Shown here one piece after another: positions 1-11,603 of a stretch of 55,036 bases of DNA; the first letter of the stretch is position 1, and every line of letters begins with the position of its first letter. Origin of the DNA: Hymenoscyphus infarciens (Eukaryota; Ascomycota; Leotiomycetes; Helotiales; Helotiaceae); the NCBI GenBank assembly GCA_001414345.1, contig LLCB01000358.1, positions 1 to 55,036 of the forward strand. The letters are read 5' to 3'. The translations under genes and the position numbers were made by a program. A model generated the notes under the pieces. It was not told where the DNA came from. It saw only the letters and a program-made list of their open reading frames with translations, and made no database searches.

Positions 1-1538
1 CCCCCCCCCTTTTCGACTTCATGTCGACAGTTCCGCCACGAGGCGTTGAACAACCTTCCAGGGCCACCCCCCTTTTCGAAAGACCCTCTGAACCCTCTCC
101 GACCCGCAACCGCACGCCGAAACAAATTCAGACGATATGCGGATAATAGGCGGACGAGATGGAGGCAAAAGAACACAAAGGACAAAACGATCGGTTAGAG
201 AGATGGAGGACAAAATTACAAGCGAACTTCGAAGTCAAAAACCAAATCCCACCTCCGAACCCTACCCGATCCGACCCTTTTTCGAACCTTCGTTCGAACC
301 CTCCTTTGCTTTCAAAGCCCTAATTCAGACCTCTTTCGGCCACGGGCAGCTGCCCCTGATGCCTTCCCACCACTTCCCTCGAATCGGATACGAATCGGTC
401 GAGATACGCTTTCCATCAGGACGAAACTCAGAAGCGAGCTCTTAGCTGAGTTATCGCTGTCAATCCTGACCGAACATTATCCGACTCTACTGAGCTTCCC
501 TCGAACCTCTACCAGCGAACGATCAAAAAGACTGCGGTTACAGACCGAGTCCCCGCCGGTACAAAGGTTGAAAGAGATGGAAGTTGAAAGAGATGGAAGT
601 GGAATTAGGAGAAGAATACGCTGAAGAAACTTTTGCCGATTTCAAAAAGGTTACTTTTCGAGTACGGCCATACTCGGAGAAAGACCAGAATCGGAACGCT
701 TCTTTCATATATGGGACACACCTTAGCTCGTCCGAATCCCCCATAATACGACAGCAACTCTTCTCCGAAATCGGAAGATGAATAAGTCCTTAAGTACCTC
801 GAAGGGAACAAGGCAATACGACAACTTCGGCATCAAGTTCATTTGACTAGCCGAAACCCCTCCTTTTGTTGTTCTGAACTCCGGACGGCGAAAACTCGAC
901 AATCGGAAACAACTTCGCCTTTGACCACCCGAAACCCCACCGACTCTGATAAGAGTCTTACATTCTTTACTTTCTTTTCACTTCTGGCCGGGCTAGAAGT
1001 TCCTTTTTCAACTTTCGAATCGGATACGAATCGGTATGCTCTCGAAAGGATAGTGACCTCTTAGCTGAGTTATCACTGTCTACGAAATTATCGACTTTTC
1101 GTTTCCGACTTCACTCTTTTTTTTTCTTCGAATTCGAATCAGATCTGAATCGGTACGCTCTCGAAGTGAGCTCTTAATTGAGTTATCACTGCCAATCACG
1201 ACTGAACGACTTCCGACTCTGTTTTGAACTTTGAACTTTGAACTTTTTCCGACCTGCCGGACAGGATCGGACCACACTCTTTTAGCGAACGCTTGCTTTT
1301 GATATTGAGGGATTACGAAGTCTCTTTGTAAGCATCTACGGTTACGATTCAGGACCGACATCTCGTCTCGCTTACGACAAATTACGATAAACAAAGCATC
1401 TACGAACTCGGGTCAGCTACGATTCAGACCCTAACCAACTTACGACAACACAACAATGTAACACTTACACCATCCCGATTCGACCCTGAACCACAAGAGA
1501 GAGAAGACTCGGGACGAGTCTTTTTCAAGGGAGGGGGA
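1..1538. mobile_element. Degraded internal 3' part of an LTR retrotransposon
   Basis: No long open frame survives here. The stretch holds three diverged copies of a block reading roughly GAATCGGATACGAATCGGT, then CTCGAA and CTCTTAGCTGAGTTATC (near 379-473, 1015-1083 and 1130-1206). It also has three tandem GAACTTT units near 1225-1243. It runs into a purine tract (1528-1538) placed directly before a TGTGACGG sequence, as a polypurine tract sits before a 3' LTR. I infer the non-coding 3' end of a Ty3/gypsy-type element; no reverse transcriptase or integrase motif is visible inside the window. Confidence 0.45.
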
Positions 1539-2092
1539 TGTGACGGCATGCCGTCCTGTATAGCCGAGATTACATGGCATATGCCGTGTTTCGGTAGTTG
1601 TTGTTTTGCATTGCCTAATTTAGGAAGGTTACGTACGTCCGGACTTTCGGACGTACTTCGTAGGTTCGGGCTTTTGTATTAGCCGACGTATGACGTTGGT
1701 CGGTTTCGTACCTCTTGTATATTAGCAACGTTTAGAGCTGTCTTCGCTCTTTACCTTTAGTTTTCGCGTTAATAACCACGAATAGACTACTTTTCTACTC
1801 TACTCCTGCCTTGTTGTTACAAGAACTATACTAGTATTAGACTAGAAGGCTAGCTATAGCCTATATATATATATAGAGTAGATAGCTTCTCAGTTTTTCA
1901 TTTAAGTTAATCAATTCTTTTTCACCTTTTACTTCTTACGTAATCCATTATTGCTTTGTAAACTGTGACCAAACCTAGAAAATTAGAAATTATTCTCTTT
2001 TATACTTATAGAAAGTAACATTTTACAATTTACGATTTTCTATTTGCAATTTAGTCAATCCGACTTTTTAGTGCATTCAGGATGCTGTAATT
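1539..2092. repeat. Probable 3' (or solo) LTR
   Basis: It begins with TGTGACGGCATGCCG directly after a purine-rich tract. It contains no open frame and is AT-rich in its second half, with a TATATATATATA run near 1865. The right edge is a guess, near GGATGCTGTAATT, because no second LTR copy is present for comparison and no target-site duplication could be confirmed. The TGTGACGG start fits fungal gypsy LTRs. Confidence 0.4.
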
Positions 2093-2247
2093 GCCCCCCG
2101 CCTACTATTTCGAAATTGTGTGAAAAGATTTGGTATAACTAAAACCATGTTTCGAGAAGATTTATAATAATAAGAAAGTTCATAAGTATCCTAAACCGCC
2201 TCCATTAAGGACAAGTGCAAAAGGTGTCGGAGGAAAATGACTTGACT

Positions 2248-4101
2248 TTACCTAGCGACAGGCTTCAAAATGACCCTCAACGGTTCATCCTTCACAAGCC
2301 CGATATACACCTTCTGATGATCACCCGCCCAACCTCTACTCTCTTCGCAAAGTTCCATGTCAAAACTCCAAAGCATCTTTACAAGAATTAGCTTCAGCTC
2401 CGTCAAGGCAAGAGCTTGGGCAATGCAGTTCCTTGGTCCAAACGAAAAGGGTTTAACAGCTCCTCTGTCATCATCCTCAAACTCTTTCATCCCTGTCCAT
2501 CTTTCAGGTATGAATTCATCGGGACGCTTGAAATTCGAGGAAAGGTGGCCGGCAGCTAATTGGGTAACCCCTACAACCGTGTTTCCCGGGACGAATTTCT
2601 CTTCGATGATGCAACCTTGAGGTGGAGTGACGCGGGGCATACTCCCGGGCGTTGGTGGCATAATACGTAGACTTTCGTTGATGACAGCCGATAGATAAGA
2701 GAGGGAGCTAACATTCGAAATTGTGATTTCGGATTCGGATTTGAATTCTTGCCTGATCTCAAGGGTGAGCTTCTCAAGGACGGAAGGATTGATTAGGAGG
2801 TAATATGTAGTCCCGCTCAGGGCTGTTGTTGCTGTATCCGTGCCTGCGATTAAAAGAAGACATGCGCTTTCGACAATCTCGTCAAAGTTCATCCCGTCTA
2901 GTGTATTATACTTTTCCTGGGCCGAGGACAGACTAAAGGTGTTAGTTAGTACGTGGACATGTCAGTTTTATTGAAGGAGCAGGGTATTACAAGACTGAAC
3001 GAGCTGCGGACGACTCTAGTATTTGGGAGACTTTTGCCTTGGTAAATTCCCGATGTTGATTCTGTGCTTTCCTGAGTCTTGCCGGAGCAATATAGCGGAG
3101 AATCGTATCCAATGGGGAGAATCTGTTTGTTATCCCGAGAAGATGACTATCTTTGACGACACCTGGGAACAGTGCCGGCCAAAACTAGAAGTCGTGAGTA
3201 TCAACAAGCAAAGATAGATTACAGATTAACTTACATCAAACCTTGACGTTTCCAGACAATTGAATGTTTCACCAAGCGTCAGGTCTCCTACCAGGTCAAA
3301 TACAACAAAGGCATACCATGGAACCATGTCTACAGGTTTTCCACAATTCGTATGCAACTTCGAAATGAGCAGATCAAAGTGCTTCATGATCATGGGCTCT
3401 TGTTGGTTTATTGTTTTCTGTGAGAATCCATACGATAGATTCCGTCTGGAATGGTCAGCACCCAAGTGTGGATAGAAGATAGAGCAAATCACCTCAACCG
3501 CCCATGTGTTTTCTCGTCCGGTTCAAAAATGATATCATGGACTCCATTGACCGGACTAACCCAGACAGTTGGATCTTTCTTCAATTGTGCACGTCCTGGT
3601 GGTTTCCCGTATATTTCTTGCCACTCAGTTCCAGTTGTATACGTCAACTCGTTGGGGGATGCTGCGGATGATCTCGGAGTTAGTATTGCCCTTTCTAGAA
3701 GTATGTTTGCGGAAAATGAGGTGGAAACAGGTTTATGAGAGGATGAAGTGAGATTTATGAGGAGGGAATAGTGTCTCAATCCTCCCAAAACAACCTGAAA
3801 GAGGGAAAAGTAACATAGAGAATACCCACTTCGCACGACAGGGCCATAGTGTTTATGCATTTCGAGACAGCGATACGGTAATGTTCCTATTATGCGGCTA
3901 TATGCCCACGGCAAACCACTGATTGCCCATAATGGAGGTCCTGGGTAAGCTGAAAGTGGATGGAAATATAGTCTGTAGACTGCAACGGCGAAGAATGCAA
4001 GTACCGACTAGGGTCAACAATCAATATCTGTTCTAAGGATCTAAGAGAAGGAAACCCACACAGCTTAAAACCGCGATAGAGTCGAACAGTGAAAGACTCA
4101 T
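2248..4101 (-). CDS. Cytochrome P450 monooxygenase (CYP65-like), possibly defective
   Basis: Heme-thiolate monooxygenase, probably ER-anchored. Reading on the minus strand, supported exons are 4101-4062, 3979-3830, 3661-3493, 3445-3235, from 3184 on, and a last exon to 2248. They give the proline-rich hinge HPLSAYPGPP, a C-helix-region WxxxYG, the I-helix AGTDTATTALSG, the K-helix ESLR, PERW, and the heme loop FSFGPRNC ending at LKPVAR. The family resembles fungal CYP65/isotrichodermin-hydroxylase-type enzymes. Oddities: the predicted N-terminal anchor is very short; the loop reads C-I-A where the family usually has C-I-G; and the junction between 3184-3000 and 2913 lacks about 15-20 residues normally found before the I-helix and has no clean donor. 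It may be a working gene with an unusual splice or a recent pseudogene. It stands alone, with no biosynthetic cluster around it. Confidence 0.8.
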
Positions 4102-6180
4102 GGTGGCGAGATGGTGTGTGTTGAGATGCGAAAACGACCTTTGCTGAGATACTGGTAATAATATAGGAAGGCTTATCGTGAAGGGCGCACCGGCGGAAGA
4201 AAGTGTGGAAGCGTCTACACCTAGGATGTGCATGGTTGCAGTCGTGCAACACATAAATTCCCCTCATTCGTGGTTAATAGCGCAAGGGTAGCTACCCACG
4301 GTGACACAATTGGTCACGACTCGAGGTCAGTTGGCCCCGGGTAGTATCGTGAGTCGCACCAAGTTTGGCTATACCTGCTGTGAAGCTGTATCCTCCAAGC
4401 CTCTCTGCCTCCGTTCGTCCCAAGTTCCTGGTCGGATTGAAGAACGAAGGCTTTGTTTATATTCTGGCACTCGGTTTTAGGGAAGCCAACACTAAAACCC
4501 AGACTTCAAGGGATTAGTCGCTCACTACTCGATACTGTCTTCGTGGCATGTGAAATATCAGACAATGCTCCTTCCACCACGAACCCATCTCGACGTCAGG
4601 ACCTTTCGTCATGAACTCAACACTGCACACAAGACTTGGGACGAACTATTGTCCAACATTGCCGGATACTTGGATGTTTGCCGTACGGGTGGCAAGGCTG
4701 AGGTGCGAGTCGGTTCACCAGGCATGGAGATGGGGGAGCATTTTAGCATTTTATGATATTGGGTTGCAACACCCTTGTCTTCAAGCGATGTTTTGAGAAA
4801 AGCGACTTGTAGGGCCAGTGGATAGGCGCTCTGCCGTAGTCGATACAAACTCCATGGCCTGAACGAGAGAGAGAAATATTGTATGGACCTGGTGCCGGTA
4901 GACTATTTCAACCAAGTAATTCACAGACGCTTCCTCCGCTGGAAAGCCAAGGAAAAACAAAAGCACAGCATTCCTTCTTCAGATCATCGTACTATGCTGT
5001 GACTTCATTTCAACTGGGGACAATTTTCACCAAGCCACTTGCTCTGTGCCGCGTCAAGCCAGTCAAGTCGCCGAATAACAGCACTGAAAAGGGATGGGGC
5101 TGTCATCCCCACCCGAGCTCACATCACCTAAATCAAGCATAGATATGCTGCCTATAGGTTACTTTAAATTCAGCACGGGTTGAAAAAAGGAAAGAAAAGG
5201 TTTCCTCGTCGGAAGATGGATGCTGGAGGGATACGCGGATGGACAGTAAAACACAACCGAATAGAATTGCCCAAAAAGGTATATCATGAGTACCACTAAA
5301 TGCAGACTATCAAGACTATGCTCCTCTGATCTCTCCTCCCAAAAAGTGTTGCAAGACTCTAATCTAAGGTAGCAAGTACCCTGTCACAATCAGAACTGGA
5401 TTTCTGGACTTAATCATCCCAGGTAATTTGTGAATAATCCTAGAGAACAACTGACAGCACCGCGCAGAAGACAAGAAGAAGGAACACATATTTTTGAATC
5501 TTGCCGCCACTGAAAATAATCAGGCAGCAAAAATCTACCAACATGTAGAGGGAGAAGATTGAAGGAGGCTCCTTACAAGACAAGAATAACTCCCCAGCGG
5601 GACGAAGAACGAACGAAGACGGAAGTATCCAATTAAGAACTTGGGTGTTTTGGCACTTGCCAGCTCTTTTTGGGTCCACCGAAGCCGAAGAATATGATAA
5701 TTAGGCAAGCCCCTTGATCAAATCCACCGCTTGTGGCCAGTATTTGAGGAGGAAAAGGACGGAGTGCGAGGCAAGTCGTGTATTCGAGTAGAGAGAGGTA
5801 GTAATCAGGATCGTTGTGCGCGTCTTGTGTGGTATCCCTTTCGTGGGCACTACTCGGTAGGATTGTTATGCCATTATCCGTTACGGCTGTACATTCATCG
5901 AATCGCGATATGGGAGTATTTGAAGCTATCGGGGGGATGTATATCTCGAAGGACTTCCGCGGCTCTACGATTCGAAGTACTGCTAAAAATTCATTTTATT
6001 AAGACACTGCATCTACAAGCTTCTTTGTAGCGATTTCGTCTCGAAATCTAGTCTGCTTGTCTAGTCATTCTAAGTCTCTCTCCGGCTGGTTGCTGTTTCT
6101 GTTGGTCGATGTATAACTCAATTGCTTCGTTTTCAGTTCCTTCGTCAATGAACGAATGGTGCTTAAAAAAAACAGCGCAT
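4102..6180. other. Intergenic, no supported gene
   Basis: I see only short open frames without recognisable motifs, no convincing splice chain and no RNA gene. It contains the upstream region of the P450 gene (from 4102). Base composition is ordinary until about 6.2 kb, where the AT-rich element begins. Confidence 0.5.
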
Positions 6181-6798
6181 GTAAGAGAAACGGGCGTTGC
6201 TCTGGCAACACCTGACGTTAGAGTAGACTTTTCTTCTAAAATACTAGCCCTATAATAGGGTTTTACTCTAATTATATGACGTACTTGAAGCTCTACTCTA
6301 CTACTTTCATTTCTATAACTTTTTTATCTATTATTTTATATTATAGAGGAGAGATACGCCTCCCCTAGTACTGAAAAACGTATTCTAAACTATAAGTGGA
6401 AAACACCTAATAGACAGCTCGTTAGACACCTTCGTTGTTAGGGGAAGACTTATAAGGAGATTATTAAGGAAACTAGAGTATTAAAAAGGTATAGAGGTAG
6501 ATGAAGAACGAGATTACTAAGTTAGAGTATGCTTCTACTACCTAGGAGGACCTTATTACTATCTTAAAGGAGTTATAGTATAAGATAAAACCTGAGGATT
6601 AGCGATACCTAACTTATAGAATAGTTATAAAGCTTAATAATGTTATTAGATATAAGGGGATAGCTACTATATATTAAATAGTAGTAAATATACCTAAAAA
6701 GTCTTTTTTATCTTATTATATAATATCTGGACTTATAATGTAGCTACTAGGTAGGGTGGGAGGTCAGGTGTTGCCAGAGCAACGCCCGTTTCTCTTAC
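6181..6798. mobile_element. Non-autonomous Tc1/mariner-like element with 36-bp perfect inverted repeats
   Basis: The first 36 bases (6181-6216, starting GTAAGAGAAACGGGCG) are the exact reverse complement of 6763-6798. The TA at 6182-6183 and 6796-6797 could be the TA target duplication typical of Tc1/mariner insertions. The interior is very AT-rich. One frame near 6441-6503 still reads GKTYKEIIKET, like the N-terminal helix-turn-helix of such transposases; other frames are broken, many stops being TAG or TAA, as C-to-T mutation of CAG/CAA would give. I interpret it as a truncated transposon decayed by repeat-induced point mutation, while the termini stayed intact. The family assignment is inference; the inverted repeat is directly visible. 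Confidence 0.8.
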
Positions 6799-6823
6799 TG
6801 GTTACTTTTCTGTTTCCCCCCCC

Positions 6824-6896
6824 CCCCTAGTTACATTGTATACGCACGGTCGTTTTAGTGTGGCAAATGTCTGTGCGCATACAATGTAATTAGGGG
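6824..6896. repeat. Small imperfect inverted repeat (hairpin)
   Basis: Arms 6824-6847 and 6873-6896 are reverse complements with two mismatches over 24 bases (CCCCTAGTTACATTG against the complement of CAATGTAATTAGGGG). The loop is about 25 bases. A run of 13 C lies just before and on the left arm. It may be a tiny MITE remnant; it lies only 26 bases right of the mariner-like element. Confidence 0.7.
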
Positions 6897-7482
6897 AGGG
6901 GATAGTATAATAGATATCTTATTATACGCAGATTTTGGAGTTTCCTTCGTGCCACACGCATCTACTCCATGCAGTCGGAGAAGCACTGCTTCGGACGTTA
7001 CCTCGAGATCACTTCGCCTCCGCAAGGCGATAATTTTCTCGAGTTTGACACATCCAAGTGTTATACGAGTTATACCTTCTATGGAGCTTTCGTTCTCTGC
7101 AGATCTGAAAACGATTTTATGTAAAAAACGTCGTCATAATCTATTAAGGGGTGATTTTCAACCTTGTGGATCTTCGGGCCCGGTCATCAATACGAACCCC
7201 GCAAAAATTGCTTATTTCCCGTATAAAAACTTCGCCAAGCAAAAACTTCCGAAAGCTGATTGTGTTGGGAGAAATTCTGGGCATTCTGGGATGATTGGGT
7301 GATGCGATCTACAACATGGTCGATCTCCCGCCCCGTTTTCCGAAATACGGATGAAAATTGTTCAGCACCCCTTTGTACTTATTAGACTCTTCCGCCACGG
7401 AAGTATGATTTTTTCTTCCTTGTCTATCCTATTGTTTTAGAGGCATTTTGAATTACTCGACAAGCCGAAGGAAACAAACACG
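6897..7482. other. Intergenic upstream of the flavin oxidase
   Basis: One open frame (6949-7302) has no recognisable domain and no coding-like neighbours, so I leave it out. The rest is presumed promoter and 5' leader of the gene starting at 7483; no clear TATA box was found. Confidence 0.4.
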
Positions 7483-9190
7483 ATGCAGCAAATATCATAT
7501 GTTTCGTTGTTGGCAGGCTTCTTGACTTCGGTCTACGCCGTTCCACACGACCTGCAACAACGCAGTGCTGTGACGGACTGTCTACGAGCCAAAAAGGTTC
7601 CTTATTCGGTTAAGGGATCTTCCAATTGGACGGCTCTGACAACACCATACAACCTTCGTCTCTCTTACCAGCCTGCCGTTGTCACCATCCCGGAAACGCC
7701 AGAGCAAGTCGGCTTCTCAGTGACTTGTGCCGCTGCCTCAAATCTCAAAGTCCAAGCCAAAGGTGGTGGGCATTCATATGCGAGTTTTTCAAGTGGTGGA
7801 CAAGATGGTAGTGTAATTATTGAGATGGAGAAATTCAGTTCAATCAGTGTGGACCAAAGTAAGTTACCAATAACCTCATTTGTCCAAACATAGGCACTAA
7901 CACAATTCAAGCCACATTTGTTGCCAAGATAGGCTCTGGTCAGAGACTTGGAAACGTAGCTCTTGCCATCTACGCTCAAGGCAAACGTGCCCTCCCACAT
8001 GGCACTTGTTCAGGAGTCGGAATTGCCGGTCATGCTCTTCGTAGGTAATGGGGACACCGTTCTCCCACTTTCTTTCTCTTGAATCATTCCAGAACCCTAT
8101 CATTTATCCTGTGCCGTATCCCGAGACATCTTTTGATAGGCAATACTGACTCCCCCATCTTCTAGACGGTGGTTACGGTTACGCCTCACGGAAATGGGGA
8201 TTGACCCTCGATCACATTGTCGGTCTCGATGTAATTTTGGCGAACGGGTCTCAAGTCCATACAACTTCTACCTCTTACCCAGATCTCTTCTATGCTATGC
8301 GCGGCGCCGGAGATAGTTTTGGAATTGTCACATACCTCTACCTGGCCACGGAAGCAGCACCAGCAACCGTGTTGTCTTTCAGCTCGGTTCTGTCAAGCAA
8401 TATCAACAAGATCAACACCCTCACGACTGGATTCCAGACTCTACAGAATTATACCCTGAACTCCGGCAAAATTACTGGCGATCTGGCGTTCGGAATTTAC
8501 ATCGACACCGATGGAATTATGAACCTTCAAGGCTGGTGTATAGGCTGTTCTCAATCAACACTCAGCACCATTATCGCAGGTCTCGTCGCCGGCTTCAAGA
8601 ATCCAAAGACCACAATCACAAGTTACAACTGGATTGATGCTCTCACCGCAATTTCCGCTCCGGCTGCTCTAACACAACCACTCGGAAGTGCCTACTCCTC
8701 CCACGACACATTCTTCGCAAAGTCAATAACCACGCGAAACGCCATCCCTCTCACTGCGGCAGCAATTCGAGCTTATTTCAACACCATAATCGCAAATCAA
8801 GGTGAAGGACCATGGTTCAGCATCATTTCCCTCTACGGTGGACCCTCCTCCGCGATCAACACCCCCTCATCGTCTTCCTCCGCCTACAGCGACAGAGATT
8901 CCCTCTGGACGATCCAAAATTACGGATATTCAGCGAATTCACAACTTCCTTACGACTCGTCGATTTCCACGATCGTAAAAGATCTTGAGAGTTCCATAAC
9001 AAATGCCATGCCAAATGGAGGATTCGAGGCTTACTTAAACTACCTTGATCCAGAGTTGACTCCACAAGCTGCTGCTACTTTGTATTATGGAAAGGAGACT
9101 TACAATAAGTTGCTTGGTTTGAAGACGGCTTATGATCCTCTTTTTACGTTTTGGAATCCATATGCTGTGGGGAACTCTGTTGCTCTGTAA
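7483..9190 (+). CDS. Secreted FAD-linked oxidase, BBE/AA7 type (oligosaccharide oxidase-like)
   Basis: Exons 7483-7858, 7912-8040 and 8166-9190 join in frame to 509 residues. A signal peptide covers about residues 1-19 (ending SVYA). The FAD-binding PCMH domain spans about 60-240, followed by a substrate domain and a C-terminal berberine-bridge motif near the end (FWNPYAVGN). Two residues that bind flavin covalently in this family are present: His97 in GGGHSY and Cys159 in [13 protein letters not shown]. This double attachment is typical of glucooligosaccharide and chitooligosaccharide oxidases, which oxidise reducing-end sugars to lactones and release hydrogen peroxide outside the cell. The exact substrate cannot be read from the sequence; a secondary-metabolite oxidase of the same fold is the alternative, but no cluster genes adjoin. 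Confidence 0.92.
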
Positions 9191-9493
9191 TTTGTTCTTG
9201 GAGGGGGATTGTGGTAATGGTCATTATGACTGGTAGTTAATGATCTAGACTTTTGAATATAATCATTAATTAGAAGGGGGTGTACTCGGTGCCTGGTGAG
9301 ATCTTGACGCTCTCCATACTTATATGGTATTCACATCAAATTTTCTCATACAGCCCTAAGGTATTCAATATTACCACCAAGGGGCCAAGGCAAGACCACT
9401 CGCGCTTCTTATGAGAGTATATATGATACGCATTGTCTATCTAAACCTTCATCGCGCAACCCTTTTGTTACGAAAGCTCTTCTTAACAGGAGT

Positions 9494-10443
9494 ATGAAAA
9501 GGTCACTTTCCGGAACTGTTCTCCCAGAGGAGGCCGATCTTCTCAACATACCACCACAAAGCAACTATCCTATCCTCCCTACTGATCCAGTCTATTGAAC
9601 CAGTTGTGGAAAGTTACGACACTATTCCCGTACCGCTGCCAGACTCGACTTCCACTACACCTTCAACTGCGCCCTACTATTTTCTCACTACTAGTGAAAT
9701 CGACCGTGAGGAGAAAGAGCAAGCAAGATTTTGGGAGGAAAGCAAGTCCAATAACGTTGTCAATTACGTTCTGCGCACGTTCTCGAAAAAACCTGTACTA
9801 TGGTTCGCGACATGAGCCTTATACGAAGTGGTTTTGCAAGTCAAAAGACGTATCCTACTCTGCGTGTCAATCTTGGACATTACAAAGTAAACCCAGAAAG
9901 GCATCTTCTAATTATCGAGTAGCTAACTGGTTAAATCAACAAGGATTTTGAGGATTCTAAGGCTTCTGTGAATTTCGAATTCGCCAGAACCCATCTTCTG
10001 CCCACGATTTCATTGAAGTCGGTGTCTTCACTGGTGGTGAAGAGGATCGCGAGATATTGAGGTTCTGGGATGATGTTCGAGAGAAGTCATTGGACATAGT
10101 TGAGCAATGTACCTCCTACTTCGAACAAAAGCCGAATTGCCTCATGCAGTTCATACGACTAGGCTTTCCGGGTCAAAAGATGTATCCTGCTATACAGGTG
10201 GAGATTTCCCTCAAGGGAGTAAGTCAAGATGGTTTTGTCTGAGAAGAAGCTAACACGTCAAAGTCTATCGAAAATTTTGAAAAGGGCATTGCGGAATTAG
10301 TAAAAGAATGGAAGGACGATAAGTATGTCTCCCACTGCCAGAAATAATACGTGTATTCATCTTGCTAATGGCTTCTTACTAGGATTCAAGCTTATATCAC
10401 CCGCTTTAACAGTGGCTCCGGTTTGGGTGCTCTACGAAACTTC
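9494..10443 (+). pseudogene. Orphan gene with a duplicated domain, frameshifted in its first half
   Basis: I do not recognise the family. The ATG at 9494 opens a frame of 34 codons; the reading then shifts to a frame containing ARFWEESKSNN (9700s), and shifts again to SLIRSGFASQKTYPTLRV (about 9812-9870). A second, better preserved copy of the unit follows: ILRFWDDVREKS (10056-10095), then FIRLGFPGQKMYPAIQV (10150-10198). The second half splices cleanly: the donor after CTCAAGGGA at 10219 joins 10263, and the intron 10323-10382 joins an exon ending at the stop TGA near 10441-10443 (RFNSGSGLGALRNF). Both copies share the order R-F-W, then I-R-x-G-F-x-x-Q-K-x-Y-P. Shifts in the first copy suggest decay, though unresolved introns or a sequencing error remain possible. 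Confidence 0.5.
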
Positions 10444-10757
10444 TGAGTATGATCAGTCTGAGTGTCACAACTTCATTCTTCCATCCTGGCTCTCCTTGGC
10501 TGCCGGCGACGCCAAGCTTCAATCTTTCCAATATTCTAGAACAATCTTGGAGGCTTTTACGCATTTTCTGGGGGTATTGAGATATTGCGAAAATCGGTCA
10601 TCAGAGGACTGGAAGTTTTCCATTCGCATAACGAGAATGAGTACTTTGGCAATGCTAGAAAACCAATTATCTGAGAATCAAGAACTTCCAAACTATTTCG
10701 CAAACGTACTTTCTCATTAAAAACTGAGGAACGGGACAAAGAGATATAATAGTATTA

Positions 10758-11603
10758 CTATCCCGCAATATCCTTCTTCATAAACACAGCCGATATCCAC
10801 CATTTCTTCCCCGTAGAATCTACATCAAACCACGCTTCTTCAACAGTCTTATAAATCCTATATCCCCTCCTCTCATACCACTTCGGAATAGAATGCTTCG
10901 AGTAAAAAAAAAAATCATTAGCACCTTTCCTTCACTCCCCCACCTGCACCTCATCCAAAAGAAAAACTCACAACAGGCATTTCCTTCCCCATAGCCCTAA
11001 ACTTCTCCGTCCTCCCCGGATACTCCTCCGCCGCAGTTCCCAGAACCAAAGCAGTCCTCCCCTTCCCCATCGCCAATCCCTCGATTTCATCCATAGCCAG
11101 ACTTCCTAGTTTCAAACCTTGGAGGGCTCTGGAGATGTAAAAATTGGAGATTCGGAAGACGTTTTGGAGGTCGTAGGATAGTTTTCCTTTTCCGTCGGCG
11201 CCGTCGGAGTCTAGTGCTATGTGACCTATTGGGATATAGGAGGAGGGAAGTTCATTTTTCGTGTCAGGGTTGTTGTTTGGGGGAGATTTGGCACTGTTTA
11301 ACAGGGGCATGGATTCTTGGGGGAATTGGGTGAGGTGGGTGGCTATGTGTGAGGGGGCTTGGGGGGATGGTGTGAGGACCTTTTTAGCTTGTTATAAAAA
11401 TTCGTGGAGCTTATGAAAGAAGGGTGACGAACGATCCAATACAGTGATTTGTGTCCATCTTTTTGTTGTTTACACCAGAGATCCCTGACATGTTCTTCGT
11501 GCCATCCACAAGCGATGCGTTGAAGAATTAATCTGTCGATATGGGCTTCGGAGTGTGGATCCCATGGTACTAATTGAATTTGTGGTTGTGATTTGACCGT
11601 CAT
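10758..11603 (-). CDS. GNAT-family N-acetyltransferase (putative)
   Basis: Start ATG at 11603 (TVKSQPQIQLVPWD). Two introns are inferred: one of about 45 bases near 11420-11377 (after LYWI), and one from the GTGAGT after MPVV near 10970 to an acceptor before HSIPKWYERRGYRIY. Downstream the protein ends at KKDIAG with the stop at 10758-10760. The layout fits fungal GCN5-related acetyltransferases: a central segment IGHIALDSD, then FYISRALQGLKLGSLAMDEIE (helix after strands, acetyl-CoA site) and the late WYERRGYRIYKT motif typical of the last strands of the fold. The acceptor substrate is unknown. The first intron uses a GTTCGT donor, so that junction is less certain. Confidence 0.7.

Noticed and set aside
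137..445. Open frame of 102 codons in the left repeat region
   Set aside because: Low-complexity translation and overlaps the repeated retrotransposon block; no motif.
6949..7302. 117-codon plus frame before the flavin oxidase
   Set aside because: No domain, no splice support, not conserved-looking; likely chance.
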